Positions 25,496 to 32,707 of a stretch of DNA of 64,000 nucleotides are shown here, piece by piece (position 1 is the stretch's first letter; every line of letters begins with the position of its first letter). Under the pieces are notes generated by a model, which saw nothing but the letters and a program-made list of their open reading frames with translations, made no database searches and was not told where the DNA came from. The stretch is from Nocardioides halotolerans DSM 19273. Its GTDB lineage: Bacteria > Actinomycetota > Actinomycetes > Propionibacteriales > Nocardioidaceae. The position numbers and the translations under genes were made by a program. The DNA lies in the NCBI RefSeq assembly GCF_000422805.1, contig NZ_KE383926.1, forward strand, positions 75,399-139,398. Reading direction: 5' to 3'.

Positions 25496-26002
25496 TCAGA
25501 GCACCTGCGTCCCGTACATCTCGCCGAGCGGGTCCGCGATCAGCTCGATCCGGGCGCCGTCGGGGTCGCGGAAGTAGACCGAGACCCCGCTGTGCACCTC
25601 GTGCTCGACGCCGGCCTCGGTGAGCCTGGCGACCAGCTGCTCCCACCGCTCCGGCTCGACCGAGATCGCCAGGTGGTGCAGCCCGCCGAGCACCTCGGCG
25701 TACGGACCGACGTCGAGGCCGGGGAAGTCGAAGAACGCGAGCAGGTTGCCGTTGCCGATGTCGAAGAAGAAGTGCGACGACCCGGCGTAGTCGCGGTTCT
25801 CGATCAGCTCGGTCAGCGGGAAGCCGAGCACGTCCTGGTAGAAGCGCACCGTGCGCTCGACGTCGCTGCTGATCAGCGCGGTGTGGTGCAGCCCGCGCGC
25901 GGTCGACGCCGGCCGCTCGCCCGGCGGCCGGAGGTGGGTGGTGCGGATGCGCTCCCGCTCGGCCTCGAAGCTCGCGTCGCTCATGGGCACAGCGTCACTC
26001 AT
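25496..26002 (-). CDS. VOC-family (glyoxalase/dioxygenase) protein
   Basis: 168-residue vicinal-oxygen-chelate protein with two beta-alpha-beta-beta-beta modules. Metal ligands are probably His in GLHHTALISSDVERTVRFYQ, His in GGLHHLAISVEP and Glu in DPDGARIELIADP. Likely a lyase, isomerase or extradiol-type enzyme acting on a small aromatic or thiol adduct; the reaction cannot be named. The start region is tandemly duplicated: CTCATGGGCACAG occurs twice, giving two ATG codons (26002 and 25984), each 6 nt after a GACrCT -10-like hexamer. Confidence 0.8.
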   Translation of the reverse strand: MSDAVPMSDASFEAERERIRTTHLRPPGERPASTARGLHHTALISSDVERTVRFYQDVLGFPLTELIENRDYAGSSHFFFDIGNGNLLAFFDFPGLDVGPYAEVLGGLHHLAISVEPERWEQLVARLTEAGVEHEVHSGVSVYFRDPDGARIELIADPLGEMYGTQVL

Positions 26003-26041
26003 GGGCACAGTGTCGCGCAGCCGGTCGAGAAGCGGGCGTCC

Positions 26042-26989
26042 TCAGAGGTCGGTGAGGGGCTCGCGCGGCTCGTGCGACTCGGCGTGGGTGTTGAAGTCGG
26101 AGTCCTTGCGACTGATGATCTCGCGGCGCTCCTCGAACGACAGCGCGTCGAGCGCCTCTCGGAACGCCGCAGACTGGCCGCTCACCTCGGGCGCCTCGGG
26201 GATCGGGACCACGGTGTGCACGATCCGGTCGTCGTAGACGTGCACTGTGTTGAACGCCTGGTGGCCGTCGACCCCCGAGATCAGCCGGTCGACCGGCGCC
26301 GGGTCGGTCGTGTAGCAGGACGCGGAGGCGATCGAGACCGGCACGCCCGCGAACGTCGAGTGCGACGTGTAGTGGAAGTGGCCGCCGAGGATCTGCCGCA
26401 CGTCGCTGCCCCGGACGACCGCGGCGAGGCTCTCTTGGTCGAGCAGCTCGATGATCGCCGCCGGCTCCAGCGTCGGTAGCGGGATCGGCGCGTGGTGCAT
26501 CGCCAGGATCGTGCCGTGCTCCGCCGGCGTGCCGAGCACGTCGCGGAGCCAGTCGAGCTGCTCGGGCGCCAGCGCGCCGTGGTGGTAGCCCGCCACGCTC
26601 GTGTCGAGCGCGACGATCCGAAGCCCGCCGAGGTCGTGCACCCGGTCCTGGGGGCCGTCGTCGTCGGAGTCGAAGAGCCCCTTCGCGTACGGCGCCCGCT
26701 CGTCGTGGTTGCCGATCACCCACACCACCTCGGCCCCCATGGCCGCGGCGGCGGGCTCGACGAGCTCACGGAGCCGGGCGTAGGCGTCCGGCTCGGCCTT
26801 GTCGGCGAGGTCGCCGGTGAACACCAGCGCCTGCGGCACCGGGTCGAGCCGCCCGACGCGGTCGAGCGCGAGCCGCAACCCGTCCTCCGGCTCGACGACG
26901 CCGTACTGCCGGACGCCGTGGGCGAGCAGGTGGACGTCGCTGAGGTGGGCGACGGTGAACCGCGGGGCAGGGTGCTGGCCGTACTGCAC
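26042..26989 (-). CDS. Calcineurin-like metallophosphoesterase (CpdA-like)
   Basis: 315-residue metal-dependent phosphoesterase. The five dimetal motifs are visible: SDVHL (D-x-H), FTGDLADK (GD), VIGNHDE (GNHD), MHHAPIP (GH-like) and GGHFHYTSH (GHxH). Closest in layout to CpdA/Rv0805 class III cyclic-nucleotide phosphodiesterases, so cAMP hydrolysis is a fair guess. Downstream of the DUF385 reductase by 9 bp, hence probably in the KstR-like controlled transcript. C-terminal tail is charged. Confidence 0.85.
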   Translation of the reverse strand: MQYGQHPAPRFTVAHLSDVHLLAHGVRQYGVVEPEDGLRLALDRVGRLDPVPQALVFTGDLADKAEPDAYARLRELVEPAAAAMGAEVVWVIGNHDERAPYAKGLFDSDDDGPQDRVHDLGGLRIVALDTSVAGYHHGALAPEQLDWLRDVLGTPAEHGTILAMHHAPIPLPTLEPAAIIELLDQESLAAVVRGSDVRQILGGHFHYTSHSTFAGVPVSIASASCYTTDPAPVDRLISGVDGHQAFNTVHVYDDRIVHTVVPIPEAPEVSGQSAAFREALDALSFEERREIISRKDSDFNTHAESHEPREPLTDL

Positions 26990-26998
26990 GGACAGACG

Positions 26999-27469
26999 CT
27001 ACTGCCGCTCCAGCCTGAACACCGGGATCAGCCGGTCGGTCCGGGCTTCGTACTTGGCGTAGTTGGGCCAGGTCTCGAGCATCGTCCGCCACGCCGCGGC
27101 GCGCGCGTCGTCGCGCAGCTCGGTGGCGCGCACCGGGAAGGTCCGCCTCTGGAACTGCACCTGCGCGGCGCCGTTCGCCGCCCGCAGATTGCCGACCCAG
27201 AGCGGCATCTTCGGTCCACCGAAGTAGGAGCCCGCGATCAGGATCGTGTCGCCGTCGGGCACGCAGAGCAGGGGAGTGGTGCGCTCGACGCCGGACTTCC
27301 GGCCCCTCACCGTGAGGTTGAGGTTGGGCAGCCCGGCGATGTCGAGGACCGTCACCCGGCCGCGCGAGAGCCGGTGCAGGTTGCGGTCGACCCAGACCAC
27401 CTGCGGGAGCAGCTTCGGCATCCACGAGAGCGCCCCGATCCGCACGGCGAGGGGGGTGAGCAGGCCCAT
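26999..27469 (-). CDS. Deazaflavin (F420)-dependent nitroreductase-family protein
   Basis: 156-residue DUF385 split-barrel protein of the Ddn (Rv3547) family. Typical segments are VRGRKSGVERTTPLLCVPDG (F420 phosphate contact), LIAGSYFGGPKMPLWVGNLRAAN, and the C-terminal Y-x-x-Y-x-x-R-T-x-R pattern (NYAKYEARTDRLIPVFRLER). Native role is probably reduction of quinones or unsaturated lipids with F420H2. The start is set by TAGTCT and 6 nt before the ATG. A KstR-type operator overlaps that promoter. Confidence 0.9.
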   Translation of the reverse strand: MGLLTPLAVRIGALSWMPKLLPQVVWVDRNLHRLSRGRVTVLDIAGLPNLNLTVRGRKSGVERTTPLLCVPDGDTILIAGSYFGGPKMPLWVGNLRAANGAAQVQFQRRTFPVRATELRDDARAAAWRTMLETWPNYAKYEARTDRLIPVFRLERQ

Positions 27470-27475
27470 GGCACC

Positions 27476-27495
27476 AGACTAGAACACGTTCTAGT
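27476..27495 (-). promoter_or_regulatory. Leaderless promoter overlapped by KstR-like operator
   Basis: ACTAGAAC-AC-GTTCTAGT (27478-27495) has perfect 8-bp arms and matches the published KstR consensus TnnAACnnGTTnnA at every fixed position. On the minus strand the -10 box TAGTCT (27481-27476) sits inside it, 6 nt before the ATG at 27469, so binding would block transcription. Confidence 0.75.
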
Positions 27496-27521
27496 TCGAT
27501 GCCATGGGCGCGGGCGCGGCG

Positions 27522-28523
27522 TCAGCCGGCGGTGACGGTGATCTTCGCGCGGGCCTTGGAGCGGGCGAAGAACTCGGAGCCGGCGTACTTCACGGAGACC
27601 TTGTAGGTCCCGGCCGCGAGCCGCGGGAGCGTGTACAGCAGCCGGCCGCCCTCCACGGTCTTCTCGGTCCGGAACTTGCCGATCCGGATGGTGACCTCAC
27701 CCTCCGGCACGCCAGAGGCCGCCTTGAGGCGGACGGTCATGGTGGCTCGCTCGCCCGCGCGGAGCCGCTTGGCCACCCTGAGCTTGGTCTTGGTCTTCGC
27801 AGGCGAGAACGACCCGGTGGGGATCGCGTTGGTCGTGAACGGCGGCACCGTGTAGCCGTAGGGCGTGAAGAGGAAGCTCTGGCCCTGGGCCGGGCTCAGC
27901 CGGGCCGCTACCGAGGACGACGCATCGCCCGGCTGCAGGACGTACGACGCCCCCGTGGCTCCGGGGATGTCCGAGCCCGACCGCTGCCACTGCTGAGTGA
28001 CGGCTCCGCCGCCGAAGGGCAGCATGTTCAGGGTCGTGAGCAGGTCGGTGAGGCGAGGGGGCAGCGCGACGCTCACCGGAGAGCCCACCGCCCCAGTGCC
28101 GCTGATCGTCGGCACCGTCACGTGGAAGGTGTAGGTCGTCGTCTCGCCGCTGGTCACCGTGACCGCGGTGCCGAACTGCGTGGGCGGCGACGCGAAGCTG
28201 CACGGCGACAGCGCCACGCAGTCGACGCCGCTCCAGGGAGTGAGGCTGACCAGCGAGTAGCCGCCCGGAGCGAGGGTGAAGGTGTGGACGGGGGCGACCA
28301 GGAAGGGCGGGGAGGTGGTGGCTCCGTCCTCGGGCTGGGCGATGCCCTGGAAGTCGTAGGGGTTGATGACGCCGGCGGTGGGGCGGCCGTACTGGTCGAC
28401 GACGGAGACGACCAGCGTGCCCGGGTCGGCGGCCGTGGCCGACGGAGCCGAGACGAGGAGTGAGGAAGCGGCGAGGGCGGCGGCGCCGAGGGCGGCGCCT
28501 GCCCGGGAGAGAGCTCGGTTCAC
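27522..28523 (-). CDS. Secreted protein with C-terminal Ig-like domain
   Basis: 333-residue exported protein. The signal peptide (about 1-31) ends SAPSATAADP. The first 120 residues include VVSVVDQYGRPTAGVINPYD, carboxypeptidase-regulatory-like or Ig-like. The final 90 residues (KLRVAKRLRAGERATMTVRL to ARAKITVTAG) form a bacterial Ig-like repeat domain as in cell-surface proteins. No catalytic motif. GTG at 28523 has AAGGAT 6 nt upstream. Not co-directional with a functional partner; separate from the homogentisate operon by 107 bp. Confidence 0.75.
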   Translation of the reverse strand: MNRALSRAGAALGAAALAASSLLVSAPSATAADPGTLVVSVVDQYGRPTAGVINPYDFQGIAQPEDGATTSPPFLVAPVHTFTLAPGGYSLVSLTPWSGVDCVALSPCSFASPPTQFGTAVTVTSGETTTYTFHVTVPTISGTGAVGSPVSVALPPRLTDLLTTLNMLPFGGGAVTQQWQRSGSDIPGATGASYVLQPGDASSSVAARLSPAQGQSFLFTPYGYTVPPFTTNAIPTGSFSPAKTKTKLRVAKRLRAGERATMTVRLKAASGVPEGEVTIRIGKFRTEKTVEGGRLLYTLPRLAAGTYKVSVKYAGSEFFARSKARAKITVTAG

Positions 28524-28630
28524 GGGGGATCCTTGGGGGAGGGAGGAACGGATCGGCGCGAGACAGCCTGCTCGATCCTTTCCCAGACGACCGAGAGCTG
28601 TCAGGGGAATCGCGACATTGCCCGCAGCGC

Positions 28631-29776
28631 TCAGTGGCGCGCCGTCTCGACGCGGCCGGTGACCTCCCCCAAGGTGATCCGACCGCCGCCGGTGCCGGGG
28701 GCGGAGTAGCGGAGCACGACCTGGTCGCCGTCCTCGAGGAAGGTGCGTCCGCCCGGCAGCGGCTCCTGGCCGCCCCAGCAGAGCTCGAGGAACGAGCCGC
28801 GCTGGCCGGGCTCGGGGCCGCTGACGGTGCCGGACGCGAACAGGTCGCCGGTGCGCAGCGAGGCGCCGTTGACGGTCAGGTGCGCGAGCATCTGGGCGGG
28901 CGACCAGTACATCGAGCGGTACGGCGGCCGGCTGACGACCTCGCCGTTGAGCTCGACCTCGATGTCGATGTCGAGCCCGCGGGTCGCGCCGGGGCCGAGG
29001 TAGGGGAGCGGCTCGGGGTCCTGGCCGGGCAGGTCGACCCAGGCCGCGTCGAGCGCGGCGAGCGGCGTGACCCACGGCGAGACCGAGGTGGCGAACGACT
29101 TGCCGAGGAAGGGCCCCAGCGGGACGTACTCCCACGCCTGGATGTCGCGCGCGGACCAGTCGTTGAGGCCGGTGACGCCGAAGACGTGGTCGGCGAGCCC
29201 GGTGACCGGCACCGACGAGCCGAGCTCGGACGGCGCGCCCACGACGAACCCCAGCTCGGCCTCGATGTCGAGCCGCCGCGAGGGGCCGTACGTCGGGGTG
29301 GCCTCGTCGGGGGCCTTGCGCTGCCCGCTCGGCCGGGTGACCGGCGTGCCGGAGACGACGACGGTGCCCGCGCGCCCGTGGTAGCCGATCGGGAGGTGCC
29401 GCCAGTTGGGCGTGAGCGGCTCGGAGTCGGGGCGGAAGATCTTGCCGACGTTGCTCGCGTGGTCGAGCGAGGCGTAGAAGTCGACGTAGTCGGCGACCTC
29501 GACGGGCAGGTGCAGCGTCACCTCCTCGAGCGGCAGCGGCTCGCACCCGCCCTCGATGAGTGCGCGCACCTCGTCGCGGGTCTGGCGCCACACCTCCGGG
29601 CCGAGGGCCATGAAGGTGTTGAGGGAGGACTCCGCGAACTCCGGCCGTCCGGTCTCGCCGTGCAGGTCCACCACCCACGAGCCCTCGTCGTCGTCGAAGC
29701 GCACGCCGACCCGACGCGGTCCGCCGGCGACCGAGAAGACGCCGTAGGGCAGGTGGTCGAGCCCGAACCCGTTCAC
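28631..29776 (-). CDS. fahA: Fumarylacetoacetase
   Basis: 381-residue fumarylacetoacetate hydrolase, the last step of tyrosine/homogentisate breakdown, giving fumarate and acetoacetate. The FAH N-terminal domain (GFGLDHLPYGVFS) is present, then the catalytic part with DYVDFYASLDHASNVG, PIGYHGRAGTVVVSG, DIEAELGFVVG, GLNDWSARDIQAWEYVPLGP and FLGKSFATSVSPWV, which carry the Asp/Glu metal ligands and His base. GTG overlaps the upstream gene's stop (GTGA). Homogentisate dioxygenase is divergent just beyond that gene. Maleylacetoacetate isomerase is not in the window. Confidence 0.95.
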   Translation of the reverse strand: MNGFGLDHLPYGVFSVAGGPRRVGVRFDDDEGSWVVDLHGETGRPEFAESSLNTFMALGPEVWRQTRDEVRALIEGGCEPLPLEEVTLHLPVEVADYVDFYASLDHASNVGKIFRPDSEPLTPNWRHLPIGYHGRAGTVVVSGTPVTRPSGQRKAPDEATPTYGPSRRLDIEAELGFVVGAPSELGSSVPVTGLADHVFGVTGLNDWSARDIQAWEYVPLGPFLGKSFATSVSPWVTPLAALDAAWVDLPGQDPEPLPYLGPGATRGLDIDIEVELNGEVVSRPPYRSMYWSPAQMLAHLTVNGASLRTGDLFASGTVSGPEPGQRGSFLELCWGGQEPLPGGRTFLEDGDQVVLRYSAPGTGGGRITLGEVTGRVETARH

Positions 29777-30591
29777 GCGACCAGCCCCAGCCCGCGCAGG
29801 TCCGCCCACGGCTCGGTCACCGAGCAGGACCCGAACGACGTGAACCACCGCCGTGCTCCCGCGAGGTCGAGCTCGCGCGCGGCCTCGACGAGCGTCGCGC
29901 TCTCGCGCTGCTCGAGCACGACCACCGCCTGGTCGACCGAGGCGCCGTCGAAGAGCATGCGGGTGGCGACCAGCACGTTGACGAAGCCGTGGTGCTCGAA
30001 CCCGTCGTCGCCGGTGTGCCGCACCGCGCGGTGCAGCCCGGCGGTGCACTTGAACGGCGTCTCGCGGTCGAGCGCCGCGTCGATCCAGCGGGCCAGCGCG
30101 TGCGCGTGCGGGAACGCCGAGGCCTCCAGGCCGCCGGTGCGGAACTTCAGCCGGAGCCCTGCCGCGGCCACCTCGTCGGCGGCCGCGAACCACGTGGAGC
30201 TGTTGGCGACGTGCGGCAGCTCGACGTGGACCGGCACCTCGGTGTCGAGGTCGGCCAGGGCGGCCACCACCCGGCGGACGTTGCCGGCCGGGTCGTCGAG
30301 GTCGCGCAGCGCGATCTCCAGCCCGGCCAGCCGCAGCCCGAGCTTCGCGCAGAGGCCGGCGGGGCCGGCGAGCTGCCCCGCGCCGCCGGTGACGACCGCC
30401 GACAGAGGGCCGTCGAAGCCGCGGGCCAGCGGCAGGTCGGTGTCGCGGAGCACGAAGGTGCCGACCAGGTCGGCGCCGTCGTCGGCCGAGCGTGCGCCGT
30501 ACGCCGCCGTGGCCTCGTGGAGAGGGGCGTCGCCGGGCGGGAAGATCGCGGCGTCGTCGACGATCGCCGCCCAGGCCGCAGGGATGGTCAC
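29773..30591 (-). CDS. Conserved protein of the homogentisate operon, function unknown
   Basis: 272-residue cytosolic protein I do not recognise as a characterised family. It has alternating short strands and helices (PVHVELPHVANSS, LRLKFRTGGLEAS, TPFKCTAGLHRAVRHTG, GFEHHGFVNVLVATRML) that suggest a barrel, with clustered conserved-looking His, Lys and Asn residues in the last third. Its position first in the operon with fahA (GTGA overlap) and divergent from hmgA points to tyrosine or homogentisate catabolism. Start fixed by the leaderless promoter TACGTT, 6 nt, GTG. Confidence 0.75.
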   Translation of the reverse strand: MTIPAAWAAIVDDAAIFPPGDAPLHEATAAYGARSADDGADLVGTFVLRDTDLPLARGFDGPLSAVVTGGAGQLAGPAGLCAKLGLRLAGLEIALRDLDDPAGNVRRVVAALADLDTEVPVHVELPHVANSSTWFAAADEVAAAGLRLKFRTGGLEASAFPHAHALARWIDAALDRETPFKCTAGLHRAVRHTGDDGFEHHGFVNVLVATRMLFDGASVDQAVVVLEQRESATLVEAARELDLAGARRWFTSFGSCSVTEPWADLRGLGLVA

Positions 30592-30596
30592 CCGAC

Positions 30597-30603
30597 TAAC
30601 GTA
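30597..30603. promoter_or_regulatory. Shared divergent -10 element of hmgA and the fahA operon
   Basis: Only 18 bp separate the start codons at 30591 (minus) and 30610 (plus). TAACGT (30597-30602) lies 7 nt before the plus ATG; on the minus strand TACGTT (30603-30598) lies 6 nt before the GTG. The two -10 boxes overlap by five bases, so both genes look leaderless and each -35 region must lie in the other gene. Confidence 0.7.
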
Positions 30604-30609
30604 CGAGAC

Positions 30610-31830
30610 ATGGCGCACTACCGAGCAGTGGGTGAGGTCCCGCCGAAGCGACACACCCAGCACCGCGACCCCGACGGCCGGCTCTACCGCGAGGAGCTGA
30701 TGGGCGAGGAGGGCTTCTCCTCCGACTCCTCGCTGCTCTACCACCGCGGCGTGCCGTCGGCGATCGTCGCCAGCGAGGTCTGGGAGCTGCCCGACCAGAC
30801 CCGGACCCCCAACCACCCGCTCATGCCGCGCCACCTCAAGCTGCACGACCTCGCGACCGACCCGTCCTCGGGCACCGACCCGGTCACCGGCCGCCGGATG
30901 GTCCTCGGCAACAACGACGTCCGGATCGGGTACGTCGTCACCGGCGTCGACCCCTCGCCCTACTACCGCAACGCCATCGGCGACGAGTGCGTCTACGTCG
31001 AGGCCGGGTCGGGCACGGTCGAGACCGTGCTCGGCGTGCTGACCTACCGCACCGGCGACTACGTGATCATCCCGCGGGCGACCACGCACCGCTGGGTGCC
31101 GGCCGAGCCGAGCCGGCTCTACGCGATCGAGGCCAACAGCCACGTCGCGCCGCCGAAGCGCTACCTCTCGCGCTACGGGCAGCTGCTCGAGCACGCGCCG
31201 TACTGCGAGCGCGACCTGCACGGCCCGACGGAGACGTTCGTGCAGGAAGGCGAGGACGTGGAGGTGCTCGTCAAGCACCGCACCACCGCCGGCGTCGTCG
31301 GCACCCGCATGACCTACGCGACCCACCCCTTCGACGTCGTGGGCTGGGACGGCTGCCTCTACCCCTACACGCTCAACATCGACGACTACATGCCGATCAC
31401 CGGCAAGATCCACCAGCCGCCGCCGGTGCACCAGGTCTGGGAGGGCCACAACTTCGTGGTCTGCAACTTCCTGCCGCGCAGGGTCGACTACCACGAGCTG
31501 GCGATCCCGGTGCCGTACTACCACTCCAACGTCGACAGCGACGAGGTCATGTTCTACGTCGGCGGCGACTACGAGGCCCGCAAGGGGTCCGGCATCGGGC
31601 TGGGCTCGATCTCGCTGCACCCGGGCGGGTTCGCCCACGGCCCGCAGCCCTCGGCGATCGAGGCCTCGCTCGGGGTCGACTACTTCGAGGAGTCCGCGGT
31701 CATGGTCGACACCTTCGCTCCGCTCGACCTCGGCGAGGGCGGCCTGGCGGTCGAGGACCCGGCGTACGCCTGGACATGGAGCGGCCGAGGCCCCCACGGC
31801 GACGATCCGGCGGTGTTCTCCAACTCCTGA
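30610..31830 (+). CDS. hmgA: Homogentisate 1,2-dioxygenase
   Basis: 406-residue cupin-fold Fe(II) dioxygenase opening the ring of homogentisate to maleylacetoacetate in tyrosine and phenylalanine catabolism. It shows GDYVIIPRATTHRW, ANSHVAPPKRYLSRYGQLLEH, PPVHQVWEGHNFVVCNF, YYHSNVDSDEVMFYVGGD and SLHPGGFAHGPQPS, the His/Glu-rich segments that bind iron. It is slightly shorter than the human enzyme but of normal bacterial length. Divergent from the fahA operon through a shared promoter; ends at a strong bidirectional terminator. Confidence 0.95.
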   Translation: MAHYRAVGEVPPKRHTQHRDPDGRLYREELMGEEGFSSDSSLLYHRGVPSAIVASEVWELPDQTRTPNHPLMPRHLKLHDLATDPSSGTDPVTGRRMVLGNNDVRIGYVVTGVDPSPYYRNAIGDECVYVEAGSGTVETVLGVLTYRTGDYVIIPRATTHRWVPAEPSRLYAIEANSHVAPPKRYLSRYGQLLEHAPYCERDLHGPTETFVQEGEDVEVLVKHRTTAGVVGTRMTYATHPFDVVGWDGCLYPYTLNIDDYMPITGKIHQPPPVHQVWEGHNFVVCNFLPRRVDYHELAIPVPYYHSNVDSDEVMFYVGGDYEARKGSGIGLGSISLHPGGFAHGPQPSAIEASLGVDYFEESAVMVDTFAPLDLGEGGLAVEDPAYAWTWSGRGPHGDDPAVFSNS

Positions 31831-31835
31831 AATGC

Positions 31836-31870
31836 CGTTGACCCGGCGCGAACTTCGCGCCGGGTCAACG
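31836..31870. terminator. Bidirectional hairpin terminator
   Basis: Perfect 16-bp stem (31836-31851 with 31855-31870) and a 3-nt loop between convergent hmgA and the RDD-family gene. No T tract. Confidence 0.85.
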
Positions 31871-31885
31871 TGGTGAGCGTGGTGC

Positions 31886-32524
31886 TCAGCCGATCTTGAG
31901 CACCCTGGTGCCGCCGGCGAACTTGTCGAACCAGTGCTGGCCCTGCGGGTCGCTGTTGATGTTGACCGCGATGAGGATCACCGAGATCAGCTGGGCGATC
32001 CCGCCGAGGCACGGCACGATCCCGAACGCGTTGTAGATGTTGCGCTTGAGCGCGTCGTTCATCGTCGGGTTGCTGTGGCCGTCCGGGCCGACGACCTTCA
32101 GCTTCATGACCTGCTTGCCGATGGTCTGGCCGCGGTTGGACTCCATGTAGGCGAAGTAGCCGGTGAACAGGACCGCGCCCACCACGCCGCCGATGAAGAG
32201 GCCCGCCCAGTAGCCGACCGCGGCCTGGAAGATGAACTGGATGATGCCGACGACGATGCCGACGATGATGTAGTCGATCAGCTTCGCGAGGAAGCGGTCC
32301 AGCAGGTTGCCGGGCTGGCCGACACCGGCGCCGGGGCCGGGCATCGGGGCCGCTGCGCCGGCGGGCGGCGGGGGCGGCGGGGGAGCCATCGACTGGTCCG
32401 GCGGCGGCACGGTGACCGGGTTCGCCGGCATCTCCGGGGGCGGAGGCGGCGTCGGCTCGCCGGGCGGCGGGGTCGGCTCGCCCGGGGGCGGAGTCGACCC
32501 AGCGGGAGGCTCGTTGCTGCTCAT
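31886..32524 (-). CDS. RDD-family membrane protein with proline-rich N-terminus
   Basis: 212-residue membrane protein. The first 75 residues are low-complexity Pro/Gly/Glu with PPPGEPTPPPGEPT repeats. Then comes the RDD domain: NLLDRFLAKLIDYIIVG carries the Arg and Asp of the name, helices follow at about 88-115 and 120-145, then GQTIGKQVMKLKVVG, and a last helix near 180-200. Function of RDD proteins is mostly unknown; some are Na+/H+ antiporters. GAAGGAGA 5 nt before the ATG is a good SD. Confidence 0.85.
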   Translation of the reverse strand: MSSNEPPAGSTPPPGEPTPPPGEPTPPPPPEMPANPVTVPPPDQSMAPPPPPPPAGAAAPMPGPGAGVGQPGNLLDRFLAKLIDYIIVGIVVGIIQFIFQAAVGYWAGLFIGGVVGAVLFTGYFAYMESNRGQTIGKQVMKLKVVGPDGHSNPTMNDALKRNIYNAFGIVPCLGGIAQLISVILIAVNINSDPQGQHWFDKFAGGTRVLKIG

Positions 32525-32707
32525 GCAGTCTCCTTCGTGGGGTACCAACAGGGCGACGGCGCCGGTCGCAGAAGACCGGCGCGCGTTGCGAATCGCGCTG
32601 AACATAGCCCTTCCGTTCGGCACATGACAGGACCTAGACGGGCCATTCGTGGGGCTGGTTCCCGCCCGCGGGTGCTGCGGCCCACCCCACCGAGCAAGGA
32701 TGGGACC

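Noticed and set aside
28631..30193. Longer N-terminal version of fumarylacetoacetase
   Set aside because: The extension lies in the wrong frame of the neighbouring unknown gene; GTG 29776 gives the family length and a GTGA overlap.
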